Position numbers and translations under genes: made by a program. From the NCBI RefSeq assembly GCF_029968015.1, contig NZ_JASCIS010000014.1:1-64000 (forward strand): a stretch of 64,000 bases of DNA. Direction: 5' to 3'. Below, in pieces: positions 42,470-50,785 of this stretch. The notes under the pieces were generated by a model. The model did not search any database. It was not told the origin of the DNA and worked only from the letters and a program-made list of their open reading frames with translations. Position 1 is the first letter of the stretch. The number at the start of each line of letters is the position of its first letter. The DNA is from Streptomyces luteolus. GTDB lineage: Bacteria; Actinomycetota; Actinomycetes; Streptomycetales; Streptomycetaceae.

Positions 42470-44626
42470 TCAACCCGTCGCGTCGACCAGCGCCAAGGTA
42501 TGGAGACGATCCGGCGGCCCGGGGCGGGCGTAATACCACCCCTGAGCCGTATCGCACCCCAGCTCCCGCAACTGCTCCGCCTGTGCCCCCGTCTCCACCC
42601 CCTCCACCGTGACCGACAGGTCCAGGCTGTGGGCGAGGGAGACGACCCCCTCGACGATCTTCAGGTCCACCGGGTCCACCGGATACCGCTGCATGCCCTG
42701 CGTGAACGACCGGTCCAGCTTCAGCACACTCACCGGCAGCCGCCGCAGATTCGCCAGGTTCGAGTAGCCCGTACCGAAGTCGTCGAGGGCGATGTCCACC
42801 CCCATGTCGGCCAGCCTGCGCAGCGGCTTCAGCAGATCGTCGTCGGCGCCGATCAGCGCGGACTCGGTGACCTCCAGGCAGAGCGCGCCCGGTTCGAGCC
42901 CCACCCGCTCCAGGATCTCGACCGTGTCGGCGACCAGATGCGGGTGGTGCAGCTGCACCGGGGACAGATTGACGTTGATCCGCAGCGGACCGGCGTCCGC
43001 GTGCCGCTGCTGCCAGTCGCGGGCCTGGCGTACCGCCTCCTCCAGGACCCAGCGGCCGAGCGGCACGATGAGCCCCGTGTGCTCGGCGAGCGGAATGAAC
43101 CGGTCCGGGCCGAGCACTCCGTGCTGCGGATGCGTCCAGCGCACCAGCGCCTCGGCCCCGCTCACCGACCCGTCCGCCAGGTGTACGAGCGGCTGGTACT
43201 CGATGAAGAACTCGCCACGCGCCAGGGCCGCCGGGAGGGCCGTGGTGAGTCCGTGGCGGGTGATCGTACGGGCGTCCACCTCCGGGTCGGCGAGCTCGAA
43301 GCGGTTGCCGCCCGCGGACTTGGCCCGGTACATCGTGATGTCGGCGCTGCGCAGGACCTCGGCGGGGCTGCGCTCGCCCGCCGGGCCCTCGACGATGCCG
43401 ATGGAGCCGCGCACGGTGATCTCGCGGCCCTCGATCCTGATCGGTATGGCCAGCATCGACAGGATGCGCCCGGCCAGTTCGTCGACCTCGCGCTCGGTGT
43501 CCGTGCCCGTGGTGAGCGCCACGAACTCGTCGCCGCCGAGCCGCGCCACCATCTCGCCGGGCGCGGTCGCGCAGGACTGCAGCCGGTCGGCGACCTCGAC
43601 GAGCAGCCGGTCGCCGGCCGCGTGGCCGAGGCTGTCGTTGATGGCCTTGAAGCCGTCGAGGTCGAGGTAGCAGAGCCCGAAGCGCCTGCCGTCGCCCGCG
43701 GCGAGCGCCTTCTCCAGGCGTTCGAAGAACAGCGTGCGGTTGGGCAGTCCGGTGAGCGCGTCGTGCGTCGCCTCGTACCGGAGGCGCAGGTTGAGCAGGC
43801 GCCGCTCGGTGGTGTCCTCCATCAGCGCGAGCTGGTACTGCGGTCGGCCCTCGGCGTCGCGCAGCAGCGAGACGGTGAGGTTGGTCCACAGGACGGTGCC
43901 GTCGTGCCGGTAGTACGGCTTCTCGACCCGGTACTCCTCGCGCTCGCCGCGGACCAGCTCCTCGTAGAGCCGCCAGACCTGCGGGGCGTCGTCGGGGTGG
44001 GTCCATTCGCTGATGTTGCGGCCGCGGATCTGCTGTCCGAAGCCGCCGCCGAACATCCGGGTGAGGGTGTCGTTGACCTGGAGGACGGTGCCGTCGAGGT
44101 CGGCGATGCCGATGCCGATCGCGGCGCCCTCGAACACGGCGCGGAAGCGGGCCTCGCTGGCGTGCAGTGCCTCGGCGACCGCGTGCCGGGCGTCGAGCGC
44201 GGCCCGCGAGATGGCCTCCTGCTCGGCGAGCGTGCGCTCCTTGAGGGCCTGCGCGAAGCCGGCGGCGACGGCGTGCTGGAGCCGCGAGCAGCGCGACCTG
44301 AGCTCGTCCTTGCTCCGCCGGTCGTCCTCCTGAGCGCAGTACAGGACGAGGTAGGCGTCCACCACGTCGAGGGTGCGGCTGAGCGCCTCCGGGTCGGTGC
44401 AGTGCGTGCCGACCAGGGCGGCGCCGACCGCCTGGCCCTCGGCCGCGTCGAGGGCCCGCGCGGCGAGCGCGTCCCGCAACCGGCGGGCCAGCGGCACCAG
44501 TTGCTGCTCCAGCTCGGCCCGGCTGAGCGAGGTGGCCGTGGCGGGGAAGACCGCACGGCTCCAGATCGTGGCGAACCGGCGCAGTCTTCCCTCGGGCCCG
44601 TCCGGCGCGGCGCTCTTCTCGGTCAC
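42470..44626 (-). CDS. rmdA: PAS-GGDEF-EAL cyclic-di-GMP enzyme RmdA
   Basis: A 718-residue soluble protein. After an N-terminal helical region (1-145) comes a PAS domain (about 150-275; FRAVFEGAAIGIGIADLDG). Then a GGDEF diguanylate cyclase domain has an intact GGDEF at 364-368, and an EAL phosphodiesterase domain has EAL at 492-494 with the later metal/catalytic motifs NVNLSPVQL, DDFGTGYSNL and VEGVET. Both enzyme sites look intact. S. coelicolor RmdA (SCO0928) has this architecture and affects aerial development through c-di-GMP. The GTG start overlaps the methyltransferase stop by four bases. Confidence 0.88.
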   Translation of the reverse strand: MTEKSAAPDGPEGRLRRFATIWSRAVFPATATSLSRAELEQQLVPLARRLRDALAARALDAAEGQAVGAALVGTHCTDPEALSRTLDVVDAYLVLYCAQEDDRRSKDELRSRCSRLQHAVAAGFAQALKERTLAEQEAISRAALDARHAVAEALHASEARFRAVFEGAAIGIGIADLDGTVLQVNDTLTRMFGGGFGQQIRGRNISEWTHPDDAPQVWRLYEELVRGEREEYRVEKPYYRHDGTVLWTNLTVSLLRDAEGRPQYQLALMEDTTERRLLNLRLRYEATHDALTGLPNRTLFFERLEKALAAGDGRRFGLCYLDLDGFKAINDSLGHAAGDRLLVEVADRLQSCATAPGEMVARLGGDEFVALTTGTDTEREVDELAGRILSMLAIPIRIEGREITVRGSIGIVEGPAGERSPAEVLRSADITMYRAKSAGGNRFELADPEVDARTITRHGLTTALPAALARGEFFIEYQPLVHLADGSVSGAEALVRWTHPQHGVLGPDRFIPLAEHTGLIVPLGRWVLEEAVRQARDWQQRHADAGPLRINVNLSPVQLHHPHLVADTVEILERVGLEPGALCLEVTESALIGADDDLLKPLRRLADMGVDIALDDFGTGYSNLANLRRLPVSVLKLDRSFTQGMQRYPVDPVDLKIVEGVVSLAHSLDLSVTVEGVETGAQAEQLRELGCDTAQGWYYARPGPPDRLHTLALVDATG

Positions 44627-45432
44627 GCGCTGCGCCCCACACCCGCGTACCCGGAGAACGTGAAGGGGTCCTCCTGCTCCGGGGGCGTCTCGGGCCGCCA
44701 GTGCGGCATCTGCACGAGCCCTGGCTCGACCATGTCGTACCCCTCGAAGAAGCGCGCGATCTCGTCGCGCGTGCGCATGACCAGCGGATTGCGGGTCTTC
44801 TCGTAGACACCGACGGTGCCGGCGGCCTCCTCGCGCGCCGGGACGCCGTCGTACGAGGCGTGCGTGAGGACGAGGAGGCTGCCGGGCGCGAGCGCGTCCC
44901 GCAGTTCGGCGACGGCGGTGTACGGGTCGTCCGTGTCCTCGACGAAGTGCAGGATCGCGACGAGGAGCAGCGCCACCGGCTGCTCCAGGTCCAACAGGCC
45001 CTTGACCTCGGGGCTGTTGAGGATCTCCTGCGGGTTGCGCAGGTCGGCCGCCAGGGCCGCCGCCCCGTCGTTGCCGTCGAGGACGACCTTGCTGTGCTCG
45101 ACCGCGACCGGGTCGTGGTCGACGTACACGACCTTTGCCCGGGGATTTGCCTTCTGTACCACTTCGTGGACGTTTCCGAAGGTGGGAATGCCGGAGCCGA
45201 TATCGAGGAACTGCGTGATTCCCGATTCGACCGCGAAGCGTACGGCTCGCCGCATGAAGGCCCGATTGGCCTGCATGATCTTGGGAAGTCCCGGCATGAA
45301 CTCCATGGCCTTGCGGGCCGCTTCGCGGTCCACCTCGAAATTATGCGATCCGCCCAGGTAGAAGTCGTACATACGGGACACGCTGGGCTTCGAGATGTCG
45401 ATGCCCGGCGGGGCCCAGGCGGGTCGATCCAT
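44623..45432 (-). CDS. SAM-dependent methyltransferase (DUF574/Methyltransf_19 type)
   Basis: A 269-residue member of the actinobacterial family with the opening PGIDISKPSVSRMYDFYLGGSHNFEVDREAARK (family words: SRMYDFYLGG, NFEVDR). The SAM loop is FLDIGSGIPTFGNVHE, followed by VVYVDHDPVAVEHSK. Targets of this very large Streptomyces family are unknown. It is first in a two-gene operon with rmdA. Neighbours of this family are often regulatory or developmental genes. Confidence 0.88.
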   Translation of the reverse strand: MDRPAWAPPGIDISKPSVSRMYDFYLGGSHNFEVDREAARKAMEFMPGLPKIMQANRAFMRRAVRFAVESGITQFLDIGSGIPTFGNVHEVVQKANPRAKVVYVDHDPVAVEHSKVVLDGNDGAAALAADLRNPQEILNSPEVKGLLDLEQPVALLLVAILHFVEDTDDPYTAVAELRDALAPGSLLVLTHASYDGVPAREEAAGTVGVYEKTRNPLVMRTRDEIARFFEGYDMVEPGLVQMPHWRPETPPEQEDPFTFSGYAGVGRSA

Positions 45433-45610
45433 CGTGTCTCCAAGGCGTAGGCGAGCCGGTGTTCGAGCCGAGGCTACTGATCGCTCGCCAACGGGTCGAG
45501 CAGAACCGGAAATTGCTCATCCGTTCTCGGTCACGACCTGCGACGAGTGCACCTGCAGCTGCACGTGCACTTGACCGATTGCAGATGCACACGACGCACA
45601 CGCCGCACAC

Positions 45611-45653
45611 GCCGCAGCCCCGCTCCGTGGCATACGGAGCGGGGGCTGCGGCC
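45611..45653. terminator. Strong hairpin downstream of the SCO0930-type lipoprotein gene
   Basis: GCCGCAGCCCCGCTCCGT pairs with ACGGAGCGGGGGCTGCGGC (one bulged G) around a five-base loop, starting 21 bases beyond the lipoprotein stop on the minus strand. Upstream (45433-45610) is the leader of the methyltransferase gene, with a CACACGCCG-like short repeat. Confidence 0.85.
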
Positions 45654-45673
45654 TGAACCGCGCGGGCGGAGGG

Positions 45674-46624
45674 CTACTTCGGCGCCCCGACCAGCTTCCC
45701 CTCGGGCGAGACCGCGTACCAAGTGCCGCCCACGCCCTGGCCGTTGACGTCGCCGGGCTTACTGTCGCCGGAGAAGGTGTAGAGCGGCCAGCAGTCGATG
45801 GTCTGCTGCTTCTTCCCGTCTGGCCGGTCGAACACCGTGAACCCCTTCTTCAGGACACCTTTCGCGTCGTTCTTGTCCACAGGCTCCACGACGGGCCAGT
45901 TGTCCAGACAGGCACCAGTGCATGCGGACTTCATGGGCCAGGCGGAGTCCTTCTGGAAGCGGTAGACGGTCATGCCGCGCCTGTCCACGACGATCTCGCC
46001 GAGTTCGGGGTCCTCGCGGGTGGACATACCGGGCAGGTCCGTCGCCTGCTCGCCCGCGGAACCGCCCCCGGCTGCCGCCTTCGCCTTCTCGCCGTCGGGC
46101 GCCGCCGCGTGCCAGGTGCCGCCGACGCCCTGCCCCTTGGCGTCGCCGGGCTTCTTGTCGGCGGCGTAGCGGTACATCGGCCAGCCGGCGACGGTCAGTT
46201 GCTCGGTGCCGTCCTCGCGGGCGACCGAGCCGATGAGGGCGGGGTCGACGCCGGGCGCGGCCTTGGCGCCGTCGGCGGCGACCACGGGCCAGGTCTCGGC
46301 GCACTCCCCCGCGCAGGTGGACTTCGGCGGCTTCGCGGTGTCCTGGTCGAAGCGGTAGAGCGTGAACCCGGCGCTGTCGGTGAGGACGTCGCCGAACTTC
46401 TTGCTCTTCCACACGGCGAGCTGCCCGGCCGCCTTGGCCTCCGCCTCGCCGCTGCCGCCCGCCGCCGAGCCGTATCCGTCGCCGTAACTCCCGTTCGCCG
46501 GGGCGGCGTTGCCCACGGACTGCCCGTTCGCGTCCTCGCCGGACCGCTCCTGTCCGCACGCCGCCGTCAGCGTCAACAGGGCCGCGGCCGCCACCGCGAT
46601 CGACGCGCTCCGCCAGGTGTTCAT
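45674..46624 (-). CDS. SCO0930-type lipoprotein with two COG4315 repeats
   Basis: A 316-residue lipoprotein. The ATG at 46624 has AGGAG nine bases upstream and gives a signal peptide ending TLTAAC (Cys23); an in-frame TTG three codons earlier is rejected. Two homologous halves each contain the pattern TLYRFDQDTAKPPKSTCAGECAETWPVV or TVYRFQKDSAWPMKSACTGACLDNWPVV, and each ends GQGVGGTWHA/YAVSPEG. The paired cysteines in each half suggest disulfides or cofactor contact. The family is abundant in Streptomyces; function unknown. Confidence 0.88.
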   Translation of the reverse strand: MNTWRSASIAVAAAALLTLTAACGQERSGEDANGQSVGNAAPANGSYGDGYGSAAGGSGEAEAKAAGQLAVWKSKKFGDVLTDSAGFTLYRFDQDTAKPPKSTCAGECAETWPVVAADGAKAAPGVDPALIGSVAREDGTEQLTVAGWPMYRYAADKKPGDAKGQGVGGTWHAAAPDGEKAKAAAGGGSAGEQATDLPGMSTREDPELGEIVVDRRGMTVYRFQKDSAWPMKSACTGACLDNWPVVEPVDKNDAKGVLKKGFTVFDRPDGKKQQTIDCWPLYTFSGDSKPGDVNGQGVGGTWYAVSPEGKLVGAPK

Positions 46625-46738
46625 GCCGGTCAACTCCTGTGCTCGTAGAGGCAGTTGCTACGCATGCGGCACATCGCACGCACCCCTGGATACGGAGCAG
46701 CCCACGGCCGGCACTCAATCACCGCCGAAATTCTTTTC

Positions 46739-46882
46739 CGTACGGGCCCAGGGGCCGGGGCTTGCGTACCGGCCAGGGGGGCTTGCGTACGGGCCAGAGG
46801 CCGGGGCTTGCGTACGGGCACGGTCGCGGTCGCCGTACGGACCGGGCCGGGACGTCCGTACGGACCGGGCCGGGGCGTCCGC
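46739..46882. repeat. Imperfect tandem repeats upstream of the 77-aa gene
   Basis: Units near CTTGCGTACGGGCCAGGGGC repeat three to four times (46739-46820). These are followed by two 23-bp copies beginning CCGTACGGACCGGGCCGGG (46833-46878). They fill the gap between the divergent lipoprotein gene and the small gene at 46955. Confidence 0.8.
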
Positions 46883-46954
46883 GGGGACAGGGGACCTCTC
46901 CCGCCCGTACCGCTTCGAGCTGCGGCAGTCGCACCCCTGCCGCACTCTGAGGGC

Positions 46955-47188
46955 ATGCCCTGGCAAGCACCGATCGTCGTGCATCCGTTCACCTCGGGGG
47001 ACGGACGCCCGGTCAGCGTGCGCGGACGCCCGCTCGGGACCGCGCACAGCGACCGCGAGCTGGTGGAACTGCTGCGCGCCGCGGGCCTGGACGAGGCGGA
47101 CGCCGCGCTCGACGACCCGCATCTGGTGGAGTGGCGAGGCGCGCCCGCGCACGCGTGGCTCCCGCCGCACGCGGACCGCAGCGCCTGA
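46955..47188 (+). CDS. Small conserved-looking hypothetical protein, 77 aa
   Basis: I do not recognise a family. The protein MPWQAPIVVHPFTSGDGRPV continues SVRGRPLGTAHSDRELVELLRAAGLDEADAALDDPHLVEWRG-like (ending PHLVEWRGAPAHAWLPPHAD). It reads as a compact soluble domain with good third-position GC bias. GAGGG stands just upstream of the ATG, slightly too close. It sits between the lipoprotein and surface-protein genes. Confidence 0.65.
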   Translation: MPWQAPIVVHPFTSGDGRPVSVRGRPLGTAHSDRELVELLRAAGLDEADAALDDPHLVEWRGAPAHAWLPPHADRSA

Positions 47189-47276
47189 ACCGAAACCTTT
47201 CGTACCCACGTTCCCCTGTGTGGCCCATGCCCATGCCCCATTCGCCCGACACGGATCGCGACCACCGAAGGGCATA

Positions 47277-47285
47277 CCTAGCGTT
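47277..47285 (+). promoter_or_regulatory. Possible promoter element shared with the sortase gene
   Basis: CCTAGCGTT lies 73 bases upstream of the surface-protein ATG at 47359, and CTTAGCGTT (48848-48856) lies 52 bases upstream of the sortase ATG. The near-identical word in both leaders could be a shared -10 region or operator. No matching upstream element is clear. Confidence 0.25.
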
Positions 47286-47358
47286 TCGGGCATCGAGGTG
47301 CATCACCGGTTGCAGCGGAACAGGTCCGCGCCGCTCCTCGGGGACCCTAAGGATTGCT

Positions 47359-47919
47359 ATGCGCGCGATATCCCTCGCATCGGCGGCCGTCGTCACGGCG
47401 GGCGCCCTGGCCCTCACCACCCCGGCCGCCCATGCCACGGTCGCGGGGGACAACGACAACGACATCACGTCGTTCGGCTTCAGCGTGACGCCGTCGACGG
47501 TCGCCGCGGGAGGCCAGGTCACCTTGAAGGTGGACGGCTGCGACGCGACGGCACACGCCACCTCCGGCGTCTTCGACAAGGTGAGGATCCCCCGGGGCCG
47601 GACGGCCACCGCCACTGTCGACTGGGACGCCAAGCCGGGCGCGATGTACACCGTCACCTTCGAGTGCAAGGGCGAGACGGGCACCACGGATCTGACTATC
47701 GCCACCGGCGGCGGTCATCACACGGGTGGCCAGGACACGGGTGGCCAGGACACCGGTGGCCAGCAGCACAACATCCACCGCGGCGTACGGGCCGGTATCG
47801 GCGGGACCTTCGGCGACCTCGACTTCCACGACCTCGCCCTGGGCGCCGCCCTGATCACGGGCGCGCTTGGCTCCGCGTACTACTGGGCCAGGCGCCGCCC
47901 GACCGAGGACGGCGCCTGA
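47359..47919 (+). CDS. Small secreted surface protein with C-terminal membrane tail (I)
   Basis: A 186-residue exported protein. The signal peptide is about 26 residues (MRAISLASAAVVTAGALALT, cleavage after AHA). A beta-rich domain contains FSVTPSTVAAGGQVTLKVDGC with two cysteines (Cys in KVDGCDAT and FECKGET). Then come a GGQDTG repeat linker (about 120-137) and a C-terminal hydrophobic helix LALGAALITGALGSAYYWA followed by RRRPTEDGA. This tail resembles a cell-wall sorting signal without LPXTG. AAGGA precedes the ATG. It is near a class F sortase and convergent with a similar protein gene. Confidence 0.8.
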   Translation: MRAISLASAAVVTAGALALTTPAAHATVAGDNDNDITSFGFSVTPSTVAAGGQVTLKVDGCDATAHATSGVFDKVRIPRGRTATATVDWDAKPGAMYTVTFECKGETGTTDLTIATGGGHHTGGQDTGGQDTGGQQHNIHRGVRAGIGGTFGDLDFHDLALGAALITGALGSAYYWARRRPTEDGA

Positions 47920-48005
47920 GCGCGGGGCACGGACGCCGGGCCGCCGCCATGAACCCCATGAACCCTCGCCTCGCGTACGGGATGCCCCACCTCCCGTACA
48001 CAGAA

Positions 48006-48051
48006 CGGCACTTCGCCCCGGGATCCGCACCGGTCCCGGGACGAAGTGCCG
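48006..48051. terminator. Bidirectional terminator between the two surface-protein genes
   Basis: An 18-bp stem with one mismatch (CGGCACTTCGCCCCGGGA with TCCCGGGACGAAGTGCCG) and a ten-base loop. It lies midway between the converging stops at 47919 and 48081. Confidence 0.85.
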
Positions 48052-48080
48052 CCGTGCGCGCCGGTGGGCGCGCCGATGGG

Positions 48081-48572
48081 TCAGGCGCGGCCGGTCCTGG
48101 TCTCGCCGCGGCGGCGCAGCCAGAACACACCGCCGCCGATGAGCGCGGCACCCACGAGGGAACCGCCGATGGCGACGTCGGTCGACGTGGCACCGGTGCT
48201 GCTGCTGCCGCCGACACCGCCTTGGGAGCCGCCGTGGATCACGGTGAGGGCGCCCTCCCGCGTCACGCTGCTGCCGCCGCAGGTGGCGGTCACGCTGTGC
48301 GAGCCGATGTGGGCGTTGCGCTTGATCCGGACGTTGGCGGTGGCGACACCACCGTTCCAGCGCAGCCGGGTGTTCGGGAAGGCCGACGAGGAGACATGGC
48401 CGCCCGACCGGCACTCATGGGCGTTGACCATCACCGACACGGAACCGCCGCGGAAGGTGGTGGTCGGCGAGACGGTGATGGCGCTTCCGTCCCAAGCGCT
48501 CGCGGACGGTGCTGCGAGCCCGATGATGGCGCCGGCGGCGGCCGTGACCGCCAGGGTACGAGAAGTACGCAT
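48081..48572 (-). CDS. Small secreted surface protein with C-terminal membrane tail (II)
   Basis: A 163-residue exported protein with the same plan as its convergent neighbour. The signal peptide ends PSASA (residue 26). A beta-rich domain (ITVSPTTTFRGGSVSVMVNA) has two cysteines (HECRSGG, TATCGGSS), and a Gly/Ser linker leads to the tail VAIGGSLVGAALIGGGVFWL followed by RRRGE. GGAGG stands five bases before the ATG at 48572, which fixes the start. It is divergent from the class F sortase, a possible partner. Confidence 0.82.
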   Translation of the reverse strand: MRTSRTLAVTAAAGAIIGLAAPSASAWDGSAITVSPTTTFRGGSVSVMVNAHECRSGGHVSSSAFPNTRLRWNGGVATANVRIKRNAHIGSHSVTATCGGSSVTREGALTVIHGGSQGGVGGSSSTGATSTDVAIGGSLVGAALIGGGVFWLRRRGETRTGRA

Positions 48573-48908
48573 GAGAACCTCCGCGGGAGAGCGCCCCGAG
48601 GAACCGTCCCCGGGCAGGATTGGCGAGATCGCCCTCCCAGACCGACCCTCAGGTGCCGTGCACCTGCCCGCATTTCGGGGCTGGTCCGTCCTGGTGAGGC
48701 GACACGCCGGAGCGAAGTCCCGCGGAGGCGAGTAAGGGCAGGTCACGGGCCGTCAGAAATTGTCTGAGGCAGGAAACTCGGATGGCGCACGGACCGTTCG
48801 GCCGCCACCCGTTCGCCTCCTCCCTGTCGCCGCTTTTCCGAACGACCCTTAGCGTTCTGCCATGCGCAATGGACGCGGCAGGACTGTCGCGTTGAGAGGG
48901 GATAGAGA
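48573..48908. other. Divergent promoter region between surface protein II and sortase
   Basis: No gene is convincing here. It must hold the promoters of the two divergent genes. A short dyad AGGTGCCGTGCACCT near 48650 and the CTTAGCGTT word at 48848 are the only features I see. Confidence 0.5.
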
Positions 48909-49571
48909 ATGCCTTCGTCCCAGTCCGCCACCGAGGAGGAGCCGCAGAAGAGGCGCGCCCCATGGGGAGTGATAGCGCTTGTTCTGCTCACCGGGCTCGC
49001 CTTGATAAGGAATGGTTCCGGCGAATTCACCGTGGGACCGCCGCAGCCCGCTTCGGCCGCCGCGACCGACAACCGCGTGCACGGCCAGACCCATACCGGC
49101 GGCCCCGCGCCGCTGTCGTTCTCGCTCGCCGAGCGGGTCAGGATCCCGGCGATCCAGGTGGACGCCCCGATCATGCCCGTGGGCCTGGACGCGCAGGGCT
49201 GGGTGGACGCGCCGCCTCCGCAGGACCCGAACCTGGCGGGCTGGTTCAACGGCTCCGTCTCGCCGGGCGAGAAGGGCACATCCGTGGTCGTCGGCCATGT
49301 CGACAACAACACGGGGCCCGCGGTCTTCTACGGCCTCGGTGCGCTGACCAAGGGAAACCACGTCGAGATCACCCGCAAGGACGGCCGCACGGTCGTTTTC
49401 GAGGTCTACGGGATCGAGGTGTACGACAAGGAGAACGTCCCGGGCTCCAAGGTGTACGGCGACACCGGCGAGGCCGAACTCCGGGTCATCACCTGCGGCG
49501 GCGGATTCACGAAGGAGAACGGCTACGACGGAAATGTCGTGGCGTTCGCCCGGATGGTGAAGACGACCTGA
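48909..49571 (+). CDS. Class F sortase
   Basis: A 220-residue membrane-anchored transpeptidase. An N-terminal helix spans about 19-34, then a linker, then the sortase barrel. The catalytic residues are His130 (VVVGHVDNN), Cys196 (VITCGGGF) and Arg215 (VAFARM). The short barrel with VRIPAIQVDAPIMPVGLD is typical of the class F group of actinobacteria, whose substrates are poorly known. GAGAGGGGA precedes the ATG. Two proteins with sorting-like tails are encoded just upstream. Confidence 0.9.
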   Translation: MPSSQSATEEEPQKRRAPWGVIALVLLTGLALIRNGSGEFTVGPPQPASAAATDNRVHGQTHTGGPAPLSFSLAERVRIPAIQVDAPIMPVGLDAQGWVDAPPPQDPNLAGWFNGSVSPGEKGTSVVVGHVDNNTGPAVFYGLGALTKGNHVEITRKDGRTVVFEVYGIEVYDKENVPGSKVYGDTGEAELRVITCGGGFTKENGYDGNVVAFARMVKTT

Positions 49572-49594
49572 GCGGAACCGCACAGCGGCCGGAC

Positions 49595-49636
49595 AACTGC
49601 CGGGCGGGCTCGATGAAATGAGCCCGCCCGGCAGTT
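49595..49636. terminator. Terminator after the sortase gene
   Basis: A perfect 17-bp stem (AACTGCCGGGCGGGCTC with its complement) and loop GATGAAAT, followed by TT, 24 bases after the sortase stop. Between it and the deacetylase stop (49646-49693) are short GGAATCC/GGATTCC dyads separated by GTCGGT-like spacers. Confidence 0.9.
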
Positions 49637-49694
49637 TCGTGGGTCTATGGAATCCGTCGGTGGATTCCGTCGACGGATCCCTTCGGTGGATTCC

Positions 49695-50540
49695 CTACAT
49701 CAGCGCGCGGCTCGGCACCCCGATCCGATATCCCTCGTCGAGCAGCTTCGGCAGATAGGTCCGCAGGGCCTTCACGGTCTGGGAGCGATTGCCGCCCGCG
49801 TCGTGCGAGAGCACCACGACGCCGGGCCCCGCGCCCTCCAGGACGCGTCTGACGATGGTGCCGGTGCCCGGCTCCTGCCAGTCGAGGGTGTCGACCGTCC
49901 AGGCCAGGGGTTCCATGCCGAGCTCGGCACCGATCTCGAACGCCGAGCGGTTCCAGGCCCCGTACGGTGCGCGGAACCAGAGCGGTGGCCGACCCACGAC
50001 GTCCAGGACGGCGTCGCTGGTGCGCTCGATCTCGTCGCGGATCCCGGGGCGCCGCATCAGGGTCAGTTGGGGGTGCGTGAAGGTGTGGTTGCCGATGGTG
50101 TGACCCTCGTCGATCATCCGCCGCAGCAGGTCCGGGTTGGACTCGGCCATCTCGCCGCAGACGAAGAACATCGCGCGCACGTCGTGCTTGCGCAGGGTGG
50201 TGAGGACGTCCGGGGTGTAGCGGGGGTCGGGGCCGTCGTCGAAGGTGAGGACCATGCCCCGGCCACGGTCGTCCATCCGCAGAATGGGCTTGCTGCGTAC
50301 GGGAGTTCGCGCCACGGCGGCCCGCTGCGGACCGTAGCCCGTGATGGGCCGCAGCCGGTACGCGGAAGGCTTCTGGGGACGGGCCGCCTGGGCTCCCCCG
50401 GCGGGGCCCGGCGAGGTGGACGGTCGGGCGGTGGTGCCGGACCGTTCGGTGCCGGCACAGCCGGCGGTGGCCGCGAGGGCGAAGAGGGCGGCGCCGCGCA
50501 GGAGTACGCGGCGCCCCGGAAGCATTTCGTCCTTTTTCAT
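49695..50540 (-). CDS. Tat-exported polysaccharide deacetylase lipoprotein (CE4)
   Basis: A 281-residue NodB-type deacetylase. The signal has a twin-arginine RRVLLRG (10-16) and lipobox ATAGC with Cys28, so it is probably a Tat-exported lipoprotein. The catalytic fold starts near residue 95: TFDDGPD with Asp101 and metal Asp102, HTFTHP with metal His152 and His156, the RAPYG loop, and VVVLSHD near the end. It should deacetylate cell-wall or exopolysaccharide N-acetyl groups. It converges on the sortase gene. Confidence 0.92.
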   Translation of the reverse strand: MKKDEMLPGRRVLLRGAALFALAATAGCAGTERSGTTARPSTSPGPAGGAQAARPQKPSAYRLRPITGYGPQRAAVARTPVRSKPILRMDDRGRGMVLTFDDGPDPRYTPDVLTTLRKHDVRAMFFVCGEMAESNPDLLRRMIDEGHTIGNHTFTHPQLTLMRRPGIRDEIERTSDAVLDVVGRPPLWFRAPYGAWNRSAFEIGAELGMEPLAWTVDTLDWQEPGTGTIVRRVLEGAGPGVVVLSHDAGGNRSQTVKALRTYLPKLLDEGYRIGVPSRALM

Positions 50541-50785
50541 GACTTATGCGTCGCACGCTCGTGGCTCGTTGCCCTCCATCAACACGGCACCCCGCCGGAA
50601 AGCACCTGATGGGACCGGCTCGGGGTGCGGAACGGGCCTTCTCGGGTTAGAGGATGGGGGTGACGTTCGGGTCAATTGCGGCTGTCGGGGCAGCAGTTAG
50701 TGAGGGACGCACCCCGTTCACCGGCCCGCCGCAGCCTCCACGTACCGTGATCATCGCGCACGTCCGCACACCGAAGAGGAGAGCA

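Noticed and set aside
41571-45443. A 1290-codon minus-strand frame over the 47-bp repeat and rmdA
   Set aside because: Translation is Arg/Pro/Ser-rich nonsense in the wrong frame for rmdA and the methyltransferase, both of which have intact family motifs.
46509-48767. A 752-codon plus-strand frame across the surface-protein group
   Set aside because: It ignores the stops, signal peptides and hairpin of the three genes it covers and has no recognisable domain.
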